DNA of 64,000 nt from Dugong dugon (taxonomy: Eukaryota; Chordata; Mammalia; Sirenia; Dugongidae), in assembly GCA_030035585.1 (NCBI GenBank), contig CM057474.1, positions 6,556,001-6,620,000 of the forward strand, written 5' to 3'. The notes below the pieces were generated by a model. That model worked only from the letters and a program-made list of their open reading frames with translations, was not told where the DNA came from and made no database searches. How positions within the stretch are numbered: position 1 is the stretch's first letter; every line of letters starts with the position of its first letter. Positions 11,315 through 22,291 of this stretch are shown piece by piece. A program made the position numbers and the translations under genes.

Positions 11315-11480
11315 TTTCATCATTCATTCATTCATTTATTTGCTCATTCAACAAATATTTATTGAGAATCCTTCAATGTTCCAGGCAATGTGAATAATAT
11401 AGACTTGCTACTTTTGACTAGAAAGCTAACAGTTTAGTGAGGAAAAATAACATTGAACAGGTGATTGTAAATTTATGCAG
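11315..11480 (-). mobile_element. L2 3' end, minus strand
   Basis: The plus strand begins with ATTC repeats, then 'caacaaatatttattgaga' and 'tgttccaggcaatgtga'. This is the reverse complement of the L2 3' end with its terminal short repeat. Diverged. Confidence 0.6.
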
Positions 11481-11482
11481 AC

Positions 11483-12632
11483 TATTGATACTGGAAGGGA
11501 ACTGCCAGAAATTCAAGTAGGATGTGGAACAAGAGAGATCATTGCTGATGTCAGATGGATCTTGGCTGAAAGCAGAGGATACCAGAAAAGATGTTTACTT
11601 GTGTTTTATTGACTACTCAAAGACATTTGACTGTGTGGATCATAGCATATTATGGATAACATTGTGAAGAATGAGAATTCCAGAGAACTTCATTGTGCTC
11701 ATGTGGAAGCTGTACATAGACCAAGAGCTAGTTGTTTGAACAGAACAAGAGGAGACTGCGTGGTTTAAAATCAGAAAAGCTGTGTGTCAGGGTTGTATCC
11801 TTTCAACATACTTATTCTATGTATATGATGAGCAAATAATCCCTAAAGCTGAACTATGAGAAGAAGAATGGGGCATCAGGATTGGAGGAAGACTCATTAA
11901 CAGCCTGCGTTATGAAAATCAAAGGCTACAGCCTTCAGTATGGGTTACACCGCAACATAAAGAAAACAAAAATCCTCACAGCTGGACCGATAAGCAACAT
12001 CATGATGGAGAAAAGATTGAAGTTGTTAAGGACTTCATTTTAGTTGGATCCATAATCGAAGCTCATGGAAGCAGCAGTAAAGAAATCAAACACGTATTGC
12101 ATTGGGCGAACTTTCTGCATAAAACCTCTTTAAAGTGTTAGAAAGCAAATACGTCGCTCTGAGGACTAAGGTGCGCTTGACCTAAGCCATAGTCTTTTCA
12201 ATCACCTCATATACATGTGAAAGCTGGACAATGAATAAGGAAGACGGAAGAAAAATTGACACATTTGAATTATGGTGTTTGCAGTGGGTATTGAATACAC
12301 CACGGGCTGCCAGAAGAACGAACAAATCTGTCTTGGAAGAAGTACAGCCAGAATGCTCCTTTGAAGTGAGGATGGTGAGACTTCATCTCACATACTCTGG
12401 ACACGTTATCAGGAGGGACCAGTCCCTGGAAAAGTACATTGTGTTTAGTAAAGTAGAGGGTCAGTGAAAAGGAGGAAGACCCTCAACAAGATGAATTGAC
12501 ACAGTGGCTGCAACAATGTGCTCAAGCATAGCAGTGATTGTAAGGATGGTGCAGGACTGGACAATGTTTTGTTCTGTTGTACATGGGATCACTATGAGCC
12601 AGAACAAACTCAATGACTCCTAACAACAACAA
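11483..12632 (+). mobile_element. RTE (BovB-like) LINE, 5' truncated, with dead RT
   Basis: A 5'-truncated copy with RT motif A ('ctgtgttttattgactac', giving CFIDY) near 11600. The active-site Y-x-D-D block is missing: near 11912 the text jumps from 'ctgcgttatg' to 'aaaatcaaaggctacagcc', while the inverted copy at 30.5 kb keeps it. The C-terminal frame at 12231-12467 carries 'SWTMNKED'-like and 'GHVIRRDQSLEK'-type text. The tail ends in AACAACAAC. Stops and frameshifts make it inactive. Confidence 0.9.
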
Positions 12633-12649
12633 CTATCAACAGTGCTATA

Positions 12650-12765
12650 AATACTAGAATGTCAAGTCCGTGAGGACAGGGATGTTGTCTTTTTTTGTTT
12701 TTTAATTACTATATCCTCAGCAATAATTTCTGGCACATAGCAGTTGTGAAATAGTGAACAGATTC
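12650..12765 (+). mobile_element. L2 3' end fragment
   Basis: Reads 'gtccgtgaggacagggatg', 'tatcctcagcaataattt' and 'ctggcacatagcag', an order typical of the L2 3' UTR. Short and diverged. Confidence 0.55.
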
Positions 12766-13084
12766 TAAGGGTGAGATTAGAAGCCTTAACAATTCAATTG
12801 AGTTTATAGACAGGAATCATTATAAATACAGAAGAGCAGAAAAGTCGCATTAGAAAATAAGTCCAATTCTATAGTTAATTGGGAATAAAAAAAAAAAAAT
12901 TACTCCAAAAGGATGGGTCCATGATGTGGTTTTGAAAGAGAGTCAGTGCATGAAAAGAAAAGGCATTAAGAGAGTTATTCAAGCACCAGGCCATTGTAGA
13001 CACTAAAATTTTTTTTGATTGGATGCATTTCACCTATAAATTAAGGGACAAAAAACTTGAAATTTGTGAAATACCTAAGGCATG
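12766..13084. other. No recognisable feature
   Basis: Unique-looking sequence with an A-rich run near 12885. Confidence 0.4.
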
Positions 13085-13765
13085 ATATTGCCCTCTTTCC
13101 ACCAAACTTTGAGCTGGATGGAGAAGGTCCTAGAGGGGGCACCAGGGAAGGCTCAGCCATGGAGCAACATTACTTCTGTATTTCACCATACAGAGTTAGG
13201 CAAGATCCCCAAAGCACTCTCAATTCTGACACCAATTGCAAGTTCAGGGGTCCCCAAGACCACCCTCAAGTTCAATAATTCATTAGAAGACTCATAACAT
13301 TCACAGAAAACTGTGATACTCGTGTTCACAGTTTATTGCAGGAAAGGATGCAGATTAAAATCAGTTGAGGAAAGAGACGCATGGGGGAGAGGCCAGGAAA
13401 TTTCCGAGTGTGAAGCTTCCAGTTGTCCTCTTCCAGTGGGGTCATGAATATCCATAACATTTTCAAATAATGTGTGACAATATGCACAGAGTATTGTCAA
13501 CCAGAAAAGCTCAGCTGAGCATTAGTGTCCAGAGTTTTTACTAGGGTTTGGTCTTTTTATTCACTGCCTGCATGGCTGGCATTAAGGCTCCAGCTGCTCT
13601 GGAGGTTAAGCTGATGCTATGTGGCCCAAATTAGCAAGAATCACATTGTTAGGCTATTTAGTGTGGTTCAAGGACCCCTGATAAACAAAGACACTCACTT
13701 CAGGCAGGCTATTCTAAGAGCTTAGAGATCGCACCCCAGTAGTCAAGTACAAATACCAGACCTTT
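13085..13765 (-). mobile_element. ERV-type LTR, minus strand, family not named
   Basis: The plus strand has 'ttcaataattcattagaag', 'gttcacagtttattgcagg' (AATAAA signal on the minus strand) and 'tagtgtccagagtttttac', an order I associate with a widespread mammalian LTR in reverse orientation. I cannot name the family securely and the outer limits are approximate. No internal coding sequence is attached. Confidence 0.45.
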
Positions 13766-14884
13766 AATTCTTTACTGCACATGTAATGTCATGTGTGGCT
13801 TGAGAGATTTCCTTTTATATCAATATATAAAATAATAATAGACCATCATTACTTTTGTTTAGACATGGTCATGAATAGCTCTTTTTGTTTGGTAGAAGAC
13901 AATTCACAAATCAAAGTGACTGCATCAAGATTTTTCTACGTACTCCACTGCAAATATTTAAGTAGCAATAAATTTATGACGAGCAATGTCTACCTAGTAT
14001 TAATTTGTTTTCTCTTATAGCTATATGTCTGAGATAACTTTCATCTAATCCCATGAATCTTAAAATCCTTTGTTTTTTATTTTTTTTTAACAAGTCAGTT
14101 GTCCCTTATGTGTTACCTAAATTGTTTACCGAAGGTTGTATTTTAATAAACAGAAACCAAGATGACATGGTAAAAAGCTCTATGCTTCTATCCTTCTACA
14201 GAAGAAATTAAAAACAACAACAACAACAGAAAATGACAGGGGGTCATGGCAGCTGGGCAAAAGCCCACAGAGCCTTTTTTGTTACTGGCTTGCTCAAGCC
14301 ACCTGTACCCCAGCTCAGCAACCAACTTGAAGTGGCAGCTGAGTTTCCAACTAGGAATCTTGGTCCCTGGTTCTGGATTGAGCAGAGTGTACTTTATTAA
14401 TAAAATATGATGTTTGTGTGTGTTTGAACCAGCAAGGTGACTACCTAAAGGATTAAAGCAAAGAGCTTGTCTCTGCTTCACCGTCTTGGAGGTCCCTCAA
14501 GAGTGAGGAGCAGCAGACATAGCTGAGACACTATAAGGTGAACTGAGGAGCTCATTGCCACCTGGGACAAGGGAGGGCAATTTAGGTGCTAGGGTGAAAA
14601 CTCTGGGGAGGAAATAGCCTTTGGAAATTGTGGCATTTACGGGCACTGGAGAGTGTATCATTTGAAGCGCCACATGCATGCCCAGGGGAATAGATATACT
14701 GACAGGTCTGAGGTAATCCTAAACTTTCTCCTCAGATGGTCCTCTTGGCACAGTGTAAACCCGGTTAAGGATGGCCCCAGCATACAGCCATTATGCAAAG
14801 ACTACAAGAAGAGTTTTCCTCCCAACAGTTTTTCTCCTGTTTGCTTGTTATTTTCTCCAAAATAGTTCAAAAAAAGTTATTAAT
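13766..14884. other. No secure feature; possible old L1 upstream sequence
   Basis: Less AT-rich from 14200 to 14800, with opposed ORFs of 60-97 codons on both strands. It lies directly upstream of an old L1 body in the same orientation and could be a degraded upstream part of that L1, but I see no ORF1 motif. Treat as unassigned. Confidence 0.35.
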
Positions 14885-17225
14885 GGACTACCATAGCCTA
14901 CCACAGAGTACCACCAGGAAAAAACAAATAAATACACAATCATCTCAAGTGATGTAGAAAAGACATTTGAAAAATTTCAACACCTTCTGATGATTAAAAA
15001 AAAAAGAAAAGAAACACTCAACAAAGCAGGAGAAGAAGGGAAATTCCTCCACATTGTAAAGGATACGTATGCAGATGTATGCAAATCCCAGTAAGCATCA
15101 CACTGAATGGTGAAAGATGAACAGCTTCCCATTTAAAATCAGAAACAAGACGAGAATTCTTGTTTTTGCCACTGTATTCAACATTGTACTGAAAGTCCTA
15201 GATGGAGCAATTAAAAAACCCATTGCCATCGAGTCAATTCTGACTCATAGCGACCCTATAGGACAGAGTAGAACTGCCCCACAGAGTTTTCGAGGAGCAC
15301 CTGGTGGAGTCGAACTGCCGACCTTTTGGTTAGCAGCCATAGCACTTAATCACTACACCATCAGGGTTTCCAGATGGAGCAATTAGGCAAGAAAAACAAA
15401 TAAAAGACACTTAAGTTGGAAATGTAGAAGTAAAATGATGTCTACTCTCAGATGACATAATACTATGTGTAGAAAATCCCACAGACTCCACAAGAAAGCT
15501 ACTAGAGCTAATATATAAATTCAGCAGACTTGCAGCGTACAAGATCAACATGCAGAGATCAGTTATATTTCTAAATGCCAGCAGTGATCAACCTGAAAAG
15601 GAAATTAAGAAAACCATTCCTATTACAATGACATATAAAATAATAAAATAAATTGAACCAAGGAAGTAAAATACCTGTACTCTGAAACTATGAAACACTG
15701 CTGAAAGGCATTAAAGGAGAAATAAATGGAAAGAAATCCTAAATTAGAGATTGGAAGATTTAATATTAAGATGTCAATGCTACGAAAAGTGATCTACAGA
15801 TACAATACAATTCCTATTAAAATGACAACAGCCTTTTTTTGCACAAATGGACAAGCTGATCCTCAAATTCATAAGGAATTGCAAGGGGCCCTAAACAGCC
15901 AAAACAGTCTTGACAAAAAAGAACAAAGGAACAAAGTGAGAGGGATCACATTTCATGATTTCCCCCAAAACGTATTACAAAAACTTTAATAATCAGAACA
16001 GTGTGGTACTGGCATAAGGATAGACAAATAGACTAATAGAATAGAATAGAGAATATAGAAATAAACCCATACATATATGGCCAATTGATTTTCAACAAGA
16101 GTATCAAATCCATTGAATGGGGAAGGAATAGTCTCTTTAACAAACAGTGCTGAGACAACTGAATATCCACATGTGAAAGAATGAAGGTGAACCCATATCT
16201 CACACCAACCAAAACCAAACCCACCATATACAAAAATTAGCTCCGAATGGATTAGTGGCCTTAATAAAGAGCTAAAACAATAAAACTCATAGAAGAAAAC
16301 ATAGACACGAAGCTTGAGGACCTTTTTTAAGGTAATGGATTCTTAGATTTGACATCAAAAGCACAAACGATAAGACAAAAAAATAGATAAATTGAACTTC
16401 ATCAAAATTAAAAATATCTCTTCAAGGGACATTACCAAGAAAGTGAAAAAACAACCTATCGGATGGGAGAAAGTATTTGGAAATCACGTATCAGATAAAA
16501 GTTTAATATCTAGAGTATGTAAAAACCCTTAGCACTCAACAACAAAAAGACTAACAACCCAATTAAAAAATGGGCAAAGTGTTTGAACAAACATTTTTCC
16601 AAAGAAGATATACAAATAGCCAATACACACAAAAATAGATGCTCAACATCATGACCCATTTGGTAAATGCAAATCCAAACCAAAATGAGATGACACTTCA
16701 CACCAGTAGAATGGCTATTATGAAAAGCAAGACAAAACAGAAAATAACAAATGTTAGCAGTGATGTGGGGAAATTGGAACACTTCTACATTGCTAATAGG
16801 AACGAAAAATGGTGCAATTGCTATGGAAGATAGTTTGGTGGCTCCTAAAAATGTGAAGTATGAGATTACCTATGACCCAGCAACTCTAACCCTAAGTATA
16901 TACCCAAAAGAATTGAAAATAACTACTCAAACAGACACGTGTACACCCATGTTCATTGCAGCATTATTTACAATAGTCAAAGGGTTGAAACAGCCCAAGG
17001 GTCCATCAACCGATGAATGGATAAGTAAAATGTGGTCTATACATGCAATGGATTATTATTCAGCTATAAAGAGAAATGAAGCCCTGTTACATGCCCACAC
17101 TGAGAATATTATCCTAAGTGAAATAAGCCAGACACAAAAGGAAAACATTTTATGATTCCACTTTCAGGAAACCCATCAAGACAAAAGAAGGCTTACGGTT
17201 ATCAGGGGCTGGAGAAGTGGGGAAT
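14885..17225 (+). mobile_element. Old L1 LINE: ORF2 C-terminal half and 3' UTR
   Basis: Recognisable L1 ORF2 text in the plus direction. The RT active-site block reads Leu-Ser-Asp-Asp at 15445-15456. Then come 'agtgtggtactggcataag' near 16000, 'aacaacaaaaagactaaca' near 16540 and 'tatgacccagcaactctaa' near 16870. A 134-codon frame at 16751-17155 ends with 'DYYSAIKRNEALLHAHTEN', typical of the L1 3' region. Many stops and frameshifts; it is an ancient (L1M-type) copy without a detectable poly(A) tail. An AfroSINE is inserted at 15214. Confidence 0.9.
15214..15371 (-). mobile_element. AfroSINE inserted in L1, with 14-bp target duplication
   Basis: Minus-strand short-form AfroSINE with 'tctgactcatagcgaccct', 'agagtagaactgcccca' and a reversed head. 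The duplication 'agatggagcaatta' is present at 15200-15213 and again at 15372-15385 without mismatch. The intact duplication and low divergence show a relatively late insertion into the already broken L1. Confidence 0.96.
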
Positions 17226-18557
17226 GAAGAGTTTTAAAAAAATAGGTTTTATTTTAATATAGTCTGACCTATCTTTATTTTAATAATTGCTTCCATAAAA
17301 TTTTAGGAAATAATGTTATTTGTTACCATTTGCAAAAAAATTTAAATGCAGTTTAAAAATATGGTAGAAGTGCCTATCAGGCTTAAAACAAAAAATAATT
17401 ATTTTTCTCAGATAATCAAAAATGTATGTAAAAGAAGACTGTGTAGAAAAAAATACAGTAATATAAATAAACAGGAATAACTGAAGTTTTTTTTAAAATA
17501 GTTATAAAATATCTTAGCATATTTATAAAGAAAAATAAAAAGGTTTTTATAGTTCCATTTTTTAATACGAAATTTAAGTCTGAAAACTGGACTGTGAATT
17601 GATTCCCTTATAAGAAGCCAACTATGCTCATTATATTATTCTTTTTAAAATGTTCTCTCTTCTTTTAGGCAGATAAGCCATATTTCACAACAGAAAAAAT
17701 ACACTTAATTAAGAAAGATCTTTGACATTTGATTGCCAGATGACTATATAGCTTGATGCTACCATTAGAGTTTCAGAATTTTGTTAAACTATGCTTATTA
17801 AAAGAAATTAGCTTGCCACAGGAGTGCCCAACAAAACATCAATCCATCACAAAGCATTTACTTCAGAAATTACAATGTTCCCGAGCATGATTTCTATGGG
17901 ATCTAGAATTAGTTGAAGGATTGATGTGAGAATCATCATAAATAGAAAAAAGTGACAAGAACTTGTCGCTCTAAGGTCAAGAGATTTTCAATGAAGAGAC
18001 CTGTGATGCCATGGAAAGGCCAACATCCAGACTAACTGTCTCCTGGTTTGGTTCTCCCTTTGATCTTTTGATCTCTATGCAATGTTTCAATGTCATTATC
18101 CAAGAGTAAAAAAGAAAGATCATTCATCCCTTAAACAGAAGCTCTTATACCTCAGTCTGTCTTCATTTCTCTCTTTCCTATGTGATACCAACTTACCTCA
18201 CCTAGTCCACAATAGTCCAAAAATTCTCAAACTGGCAATAATGTGAGGACAAGATTCTTTGCAGGAGAACTATATCAAACAGTGTGGCATAGTTGCTACA
18301 ACTTTGCAGCCAGGAGCACTTGTTTCTACTCTTAATTGTGTTCCTGATTAACTAAGTGACTGGATCAATTGCTCAGCTTTTCTTCAATTTTAATAAATGT
18401 AGCATAAAATATCAATAGTGTTTTTTATTTACTCTGAATAATATTATCCTCATCTCTGGCAGACAGATGCTTTGGGTTAATAAATAAGGACAAGTCCATG
18501 ATTTTGGTAATGAAAAAGAGAAAAACTTTAATAATTTCCTAATACTAGCCAATTAAA
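17226..18557. other. No recognisable feature
   Basis: About 1.3 kb of very AT-rich DNA following the L1. No gene, repeat family or signal could be supported. Confidence 0.45.
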
Positions 18558-18766
18558 GGAGCCCTGGTGGTGCCATATATTTAAGTGGTGGGCTGCGAAC
18601 TGAAAGATCAGTGGTTCGAACCTACCCAGTGGCTCTGTGGGAGAAAGACCTGGCTATCTGCTCGTGGAAAGAGTACAGTCTAGGAAATCCTATGGGGCAG
18701 ATCTGTTCTGTCCCATGGAGTTGCTATGAGTCAAAAATCAACTGGATGGCACCTCACAACAACAGA
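18558..18766 (+). mobile_element. AfroSINE, long form with AAC tail
   Basis: Starts 'ggagccctggtggtgcc', has B-box-like 'gtggttcgaacct', the long-form block 'gagaaagacctggctatct', and ends 'tggcacctcacaacaac', close to the RTE end. Confidence 0.93.
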
Positions 18767-19111
18767 CTCTTATGTAAATGATTTTTGTAGCAGCCCTATA
18801 ATTCTACTCTCATATTCAGTTTGCAAGTAAACGTTGTTGTATGAATACCCTGAATGGATTGAAACTTTGAAAGTCAATTTAACAATCTCACGACAACGTA
18901 CAATTTTAACCCAAGTAGTATAGTCTGAAAGAACTATGAGCATCACTCATTTTGTGATCCCAAATTATGTCACTGGAGTAAGGGAAAAGGCAACAGTGGG
19001 GAAGCACTAATGTCAAATAGAAAGATTCTATGAGTAAGGAAGAAAATAAATGATCCTTTACTGAAAGAAGAGGGCTTGAAGATAACTCTGAATTATGCCT
19101 ATCTCATGACT
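18767..19111. other. No recognisable feature
   Basis: Short unique-looking stretch between an AfroSINE and an RTE 3' fragment. Confidence 0.4.
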
Positions 19112-19475
19112 AGAATAAGAAAGACCAAAGAAGAATTAATACCTTTGAATTATAGTGTTGGAGAAGAATATTGAATATATCATGGACTCCCAGAATGAAA
19201 AAATCCGTCTTGGAAGAAGTACAGCCAGAATGCTCCTTAGAAGCGAGGATGGCAAGACTTCATCTCACATACTTTGGACATGTTATCAGGAGGGACCAGT
19301 CCCTGGAGAAGGACAGTGAAAAAGAGGAAGATACTCTATGACACAGTGGCTGTAACAACAGGCTCAAACATAGCAACAATCATGAGGAGGGCACGGGACC
19401 GGGTAGTGATTTGTTCTGTTGCACATGGGGTCACTATGAATCAGAACTGACTCGATGGCGCCTAACAACAGCATG
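19112..19475 (+). mobile_element. RTE LINE 3' end, 5' truncated
   Basis: Covers only the last part of the RTE ORF and the 3' UTR: 'gaagtacagccagaatgct', 'ggagggaccagtccctgga' and 'ctcgatggcgcctaacaac'. It ends in the AAC-type tail. Confidence 0.9.
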
Positions 19476-19937
19476 ACGAGAAAAGCCAAAATACTGTTCA
19501 TCCTAGACAGCATCTAAAGGGGTGGATAGAGAGACTAGAGGCAGGAAATGGTCCTGGGTTGACATCAAGGCCAAATTTTCAACCAGAAAAAAGAAAACAC
19601 AGTATCAGTGGGCGTATGTCCAAGATGCTCTGCAACCATTGTCAGGGAGGGACAGAACAAAATAAATGGTATCATAGTTTCCACAAAAACTCATGATCTA
19701 CCTTAGATGCAAATTTGATCCAGGGTTGTTTTTTCATCGAGGACTTCTGTGGCTTATTCTAGGTAAAATCAAAGCATTTCTCATTTGTTAGCTAACAAAT
19801 AATTTTCAAATGACATTAGATTTTAAGAATGTCGTTTGAGACCCCTTATGGTCTGTCACTAGCCAATTTTTTCAGAAGTAAACAGCCAGGTCCTTCTTCC
19901 TAGTCTCTTTTAGTCTGGAAGCGCCACTGAAACTTGT

Positions 19938-20445
19938 TGTTATGGATTGCATTGTGTTCCCCAAAAATGTGTTATCAGTTTGGCTAGGCCATGATTCCCA
20001 GTATTGTTGATTGTCTACCATTTTGTCATCTGATGTGATTTTCCTATGTGTTGTAAATCCTACTCTGTGATGTTAATGAGGTGGGATTAATGGCAGTTAT
20101 GTTAATGAGGCAGGATTAAATCTACAAGGTTAGGCTGTGTTTTTGTCAATCTCTTTTGAGACATAAAAGAAGGAAGCCAGCAGAGAGACATGAGGACCTC
20201 ATATGACCAAGAAAGCAGCACTGGGAGCAGAATACATCCTTTGGTTTCTGCTCTGAGAAGCTCCTTGACCAGCGGAAGATTGATGACAAGGACCTTCATC
20301 CAGAGCCGATAGAGAGAAAGGCTTCTCCTGGCACTGACATTCTGAATTCAGACTTCTAGTCTACTAAACTGAGAGAATAAATTTCTCTTTGTAAAAGCCA
20401 TCCACTTTTCGTATTTCTGTTATAGCAGCACTAGATGACTAGGAC
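19938..20445 (+). mobile_element. MaLR-like provirus, 5' LTR
   Basis: 508 bp, TG...CA, starting 'tgttatggattgcattgtg' and ending 'ctagatgactaggaca'. It carries paired 'atgttaatgaggc/t' blocks, a stretch ending 'gagacataaaagaaggaag' (the only TATA-like candidate) and 'gagaataaatttctctttg' with an AATAAA signal. Same family as the LTRs at 21499, 37390, 41050, 48069, 51983 and 54683. The target duplication is cttgt here and cctgt after 22021. Confidence 0.92.
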
Positions 20446-21498
20446 AGAATTTGGTACCGAGAGTGTGGAGTGCTGCTCTGACGGATACCTAAAATGTGGA
20501 AGCAGTTGCCTTGAAGAGACTGTTGGCAAAATTACGGATGTCAAAAACAAATCTGGTGAGGACTCAGGAGGAAGTGAGGAGAGCTGTTATACTGGAGATG
20601 GCGCAGACAGCAAGAAGCAGCAGCAGAGAACCGGCAGCAGCAGAACCAGGAGACCAGCAACAAGGAGACCAGCGCGAGATGGTGCTGGAGCCAACCCATG
20701 GAGCGAGAGAACTGAGTGCCTTTGTGCAGGAGGCTTCCTGGTGGAATGGGGTGCCTTTGGGCACTTATGGGTGGATCTAGGATTGCGGACCCACAGAGCA
20801 AGAGAGCTGAGTGCTTTCCAGCCAAAGTTTACTGTCAGAGTTGGGTGCCTCCAGGCACTTATTGGTGGAACTACAGAGTTTTGGAACACTTGCCCTAAGC
20901 AGGGTAGACTTGGGTGGTGCTACCCAAGTGGCTTAGAGGCCAAGGAATCAGGAAGAAGAAATTGAAGAGACATGAAACACAGGAAGCAGAGCTGCCTCAG
21001 TCTCAAAGGGTGGAGTCACCACTCGGATGGACTAGGAGAATGGGGCTGCCCAAGTCTGAGGGGGCAGAGTTGCCTTTCCAGTGGGCCTGGAAGCAGAGCT
21101 GAAGCCCAGGGCAAAAGGGCTTCTACCCAGAATTTGGAGAGTGTGGCCAACACCCAGAGTCTGGAGGGCAGGGCAATTGCGTAAATGGTTTCAGAGAGCA
21201 GAGGATTATTTTCAAGCCTTGAGAGCTAATGTAATGTGTTCTGCTGTTCGATTTGCTTTGGTGCCTGTTATGCCTTCTCTCCCTTTCCAATTTCTCCCAT
21301 TTGTAATGGAAATGTCTAGCTTGCACCTGTTCCAGCATCGTACTTGGGAAGCAGATAACTTGTATTCTAGATTTCACAGATGAAGAAGAATTTGTAGATT
21401 TTGGACTTGGACTTGATTTAAGACTTGCTATGATATGATGGAGTGAATGTGTTTCATATGTGGCAAGGACATGAATTTTTGGGGGCCAAAGAGTGGAA
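20446..21498 (+). mobile_element. MaLR-like internal region, without pol
   Basis: About 1.05 kb between two LTRs. It opens with 'gaatttggtaccgagag', as does the internal piece after the LTR at 55224. No gag or pol motif is visible. A 176-codon frame starting in the LTR (20435-20965) overlaps minus-strand ORFs and lacks any known domain, so I do not call it a gene. A module of about 100 bp containing 'ggcacttatgggtgg' and 'ggcacttattggtgg' is tandemly repeated at about 20695-20880 and also occurs in the LTR-like element at 49.5 kb. Such non-coding internals fit MaLR elements, which depend on ERV-L proteins. Confidence 0.85.
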
Positions 21499-22021
21499 TG
21501 TCATGGATTGAATTGTGTCCCCCAAAAATATGTGTCAATTTGGCTAGGCTGTGATTCCCAGTATTGTGTGATTGTCCCCCATTGTATCATCTGATATGAT
21601 TTTCTTATGTGTTGTAAATCTGACTTCTAAGATGTTAATGAGGTGGGATTAGTGGCAGTTATGTTAATGAGACAGGACTCAATCTACAAGATTAGACTGT
21701 GTTTTAAGTCAATCTCTTTTGAGACATAAAAGAGGGAAGCCAGCAGAGAGACATGGAGACCTCATACCATCAAGAAAGCAAGGCCAGGAGCGGAGCATGC
21801 CCTTTGGACCTGAGGTTCCTGTGCTGAAAAGCACCTTAACCAGAGGAAGAGTGAAGACAAAGACCTTCCTCTAGAACCAACAGAGAGAGAAAGCCTTCTC
21901 GTGGAGCTGATGACCTGAATTCGGACTTCTAGACTACTAAACTGTAAAAGAATAAATTTCTCTTAGTTAAAGCCATCCACTTGTGGTATTGCTGTTATAG
22001 TAGCACTAGGTGACTAGCACA
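21499..22021 (+). mobile_element. MaLR-like provirus, 3' LTR
   Basis: 523 bp, starting 'tgtcatggattgaattgtg' and ending 'ggtgactagcaca'. Parallel to the 5' LTR throughout but with scattered differences, so the insertion is old. The flanking cctgt agrees with cttgt before the 5' LTR in four of five positions. Confidence 0.92.
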
Positions 22022-22291
22022 CCTGTCCACCACGGGTGACCCTGCTGGTATTTGAAATACTAGCAACACACAAACCACCACAGTAGGACAAACTGACAGA
22101 TGATTGGTGGCCATTGAAAATCGGCCAGTGAAAACCTTATGAGTAGCAGCAGATCATTGTCTGATATAGCGCTGGAAGGTACTCAAAATACCACTGGGGA
22201 AGAGCTGCCTCCTCAAAGTAGAGTTTACCTTAATGATGTGGATGGAGTAAAGCTTTTGGGATCTTTATTTGTTGATGTGGTATGACACAAA

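Noticed and set aside
16751-17155. 134-codon plus-strand ORF
   Set aside because: Part of an old L1 3' region, not a host gene; reported under the L1.
20435-20965. 176-codon plus-strand ORF, the longest in the window
   Set aside because: It begins in the LTR and runs through MaLR-like internal sequence, is overlapped by several minus-strand ORFs, and has no retroviral or host domain.
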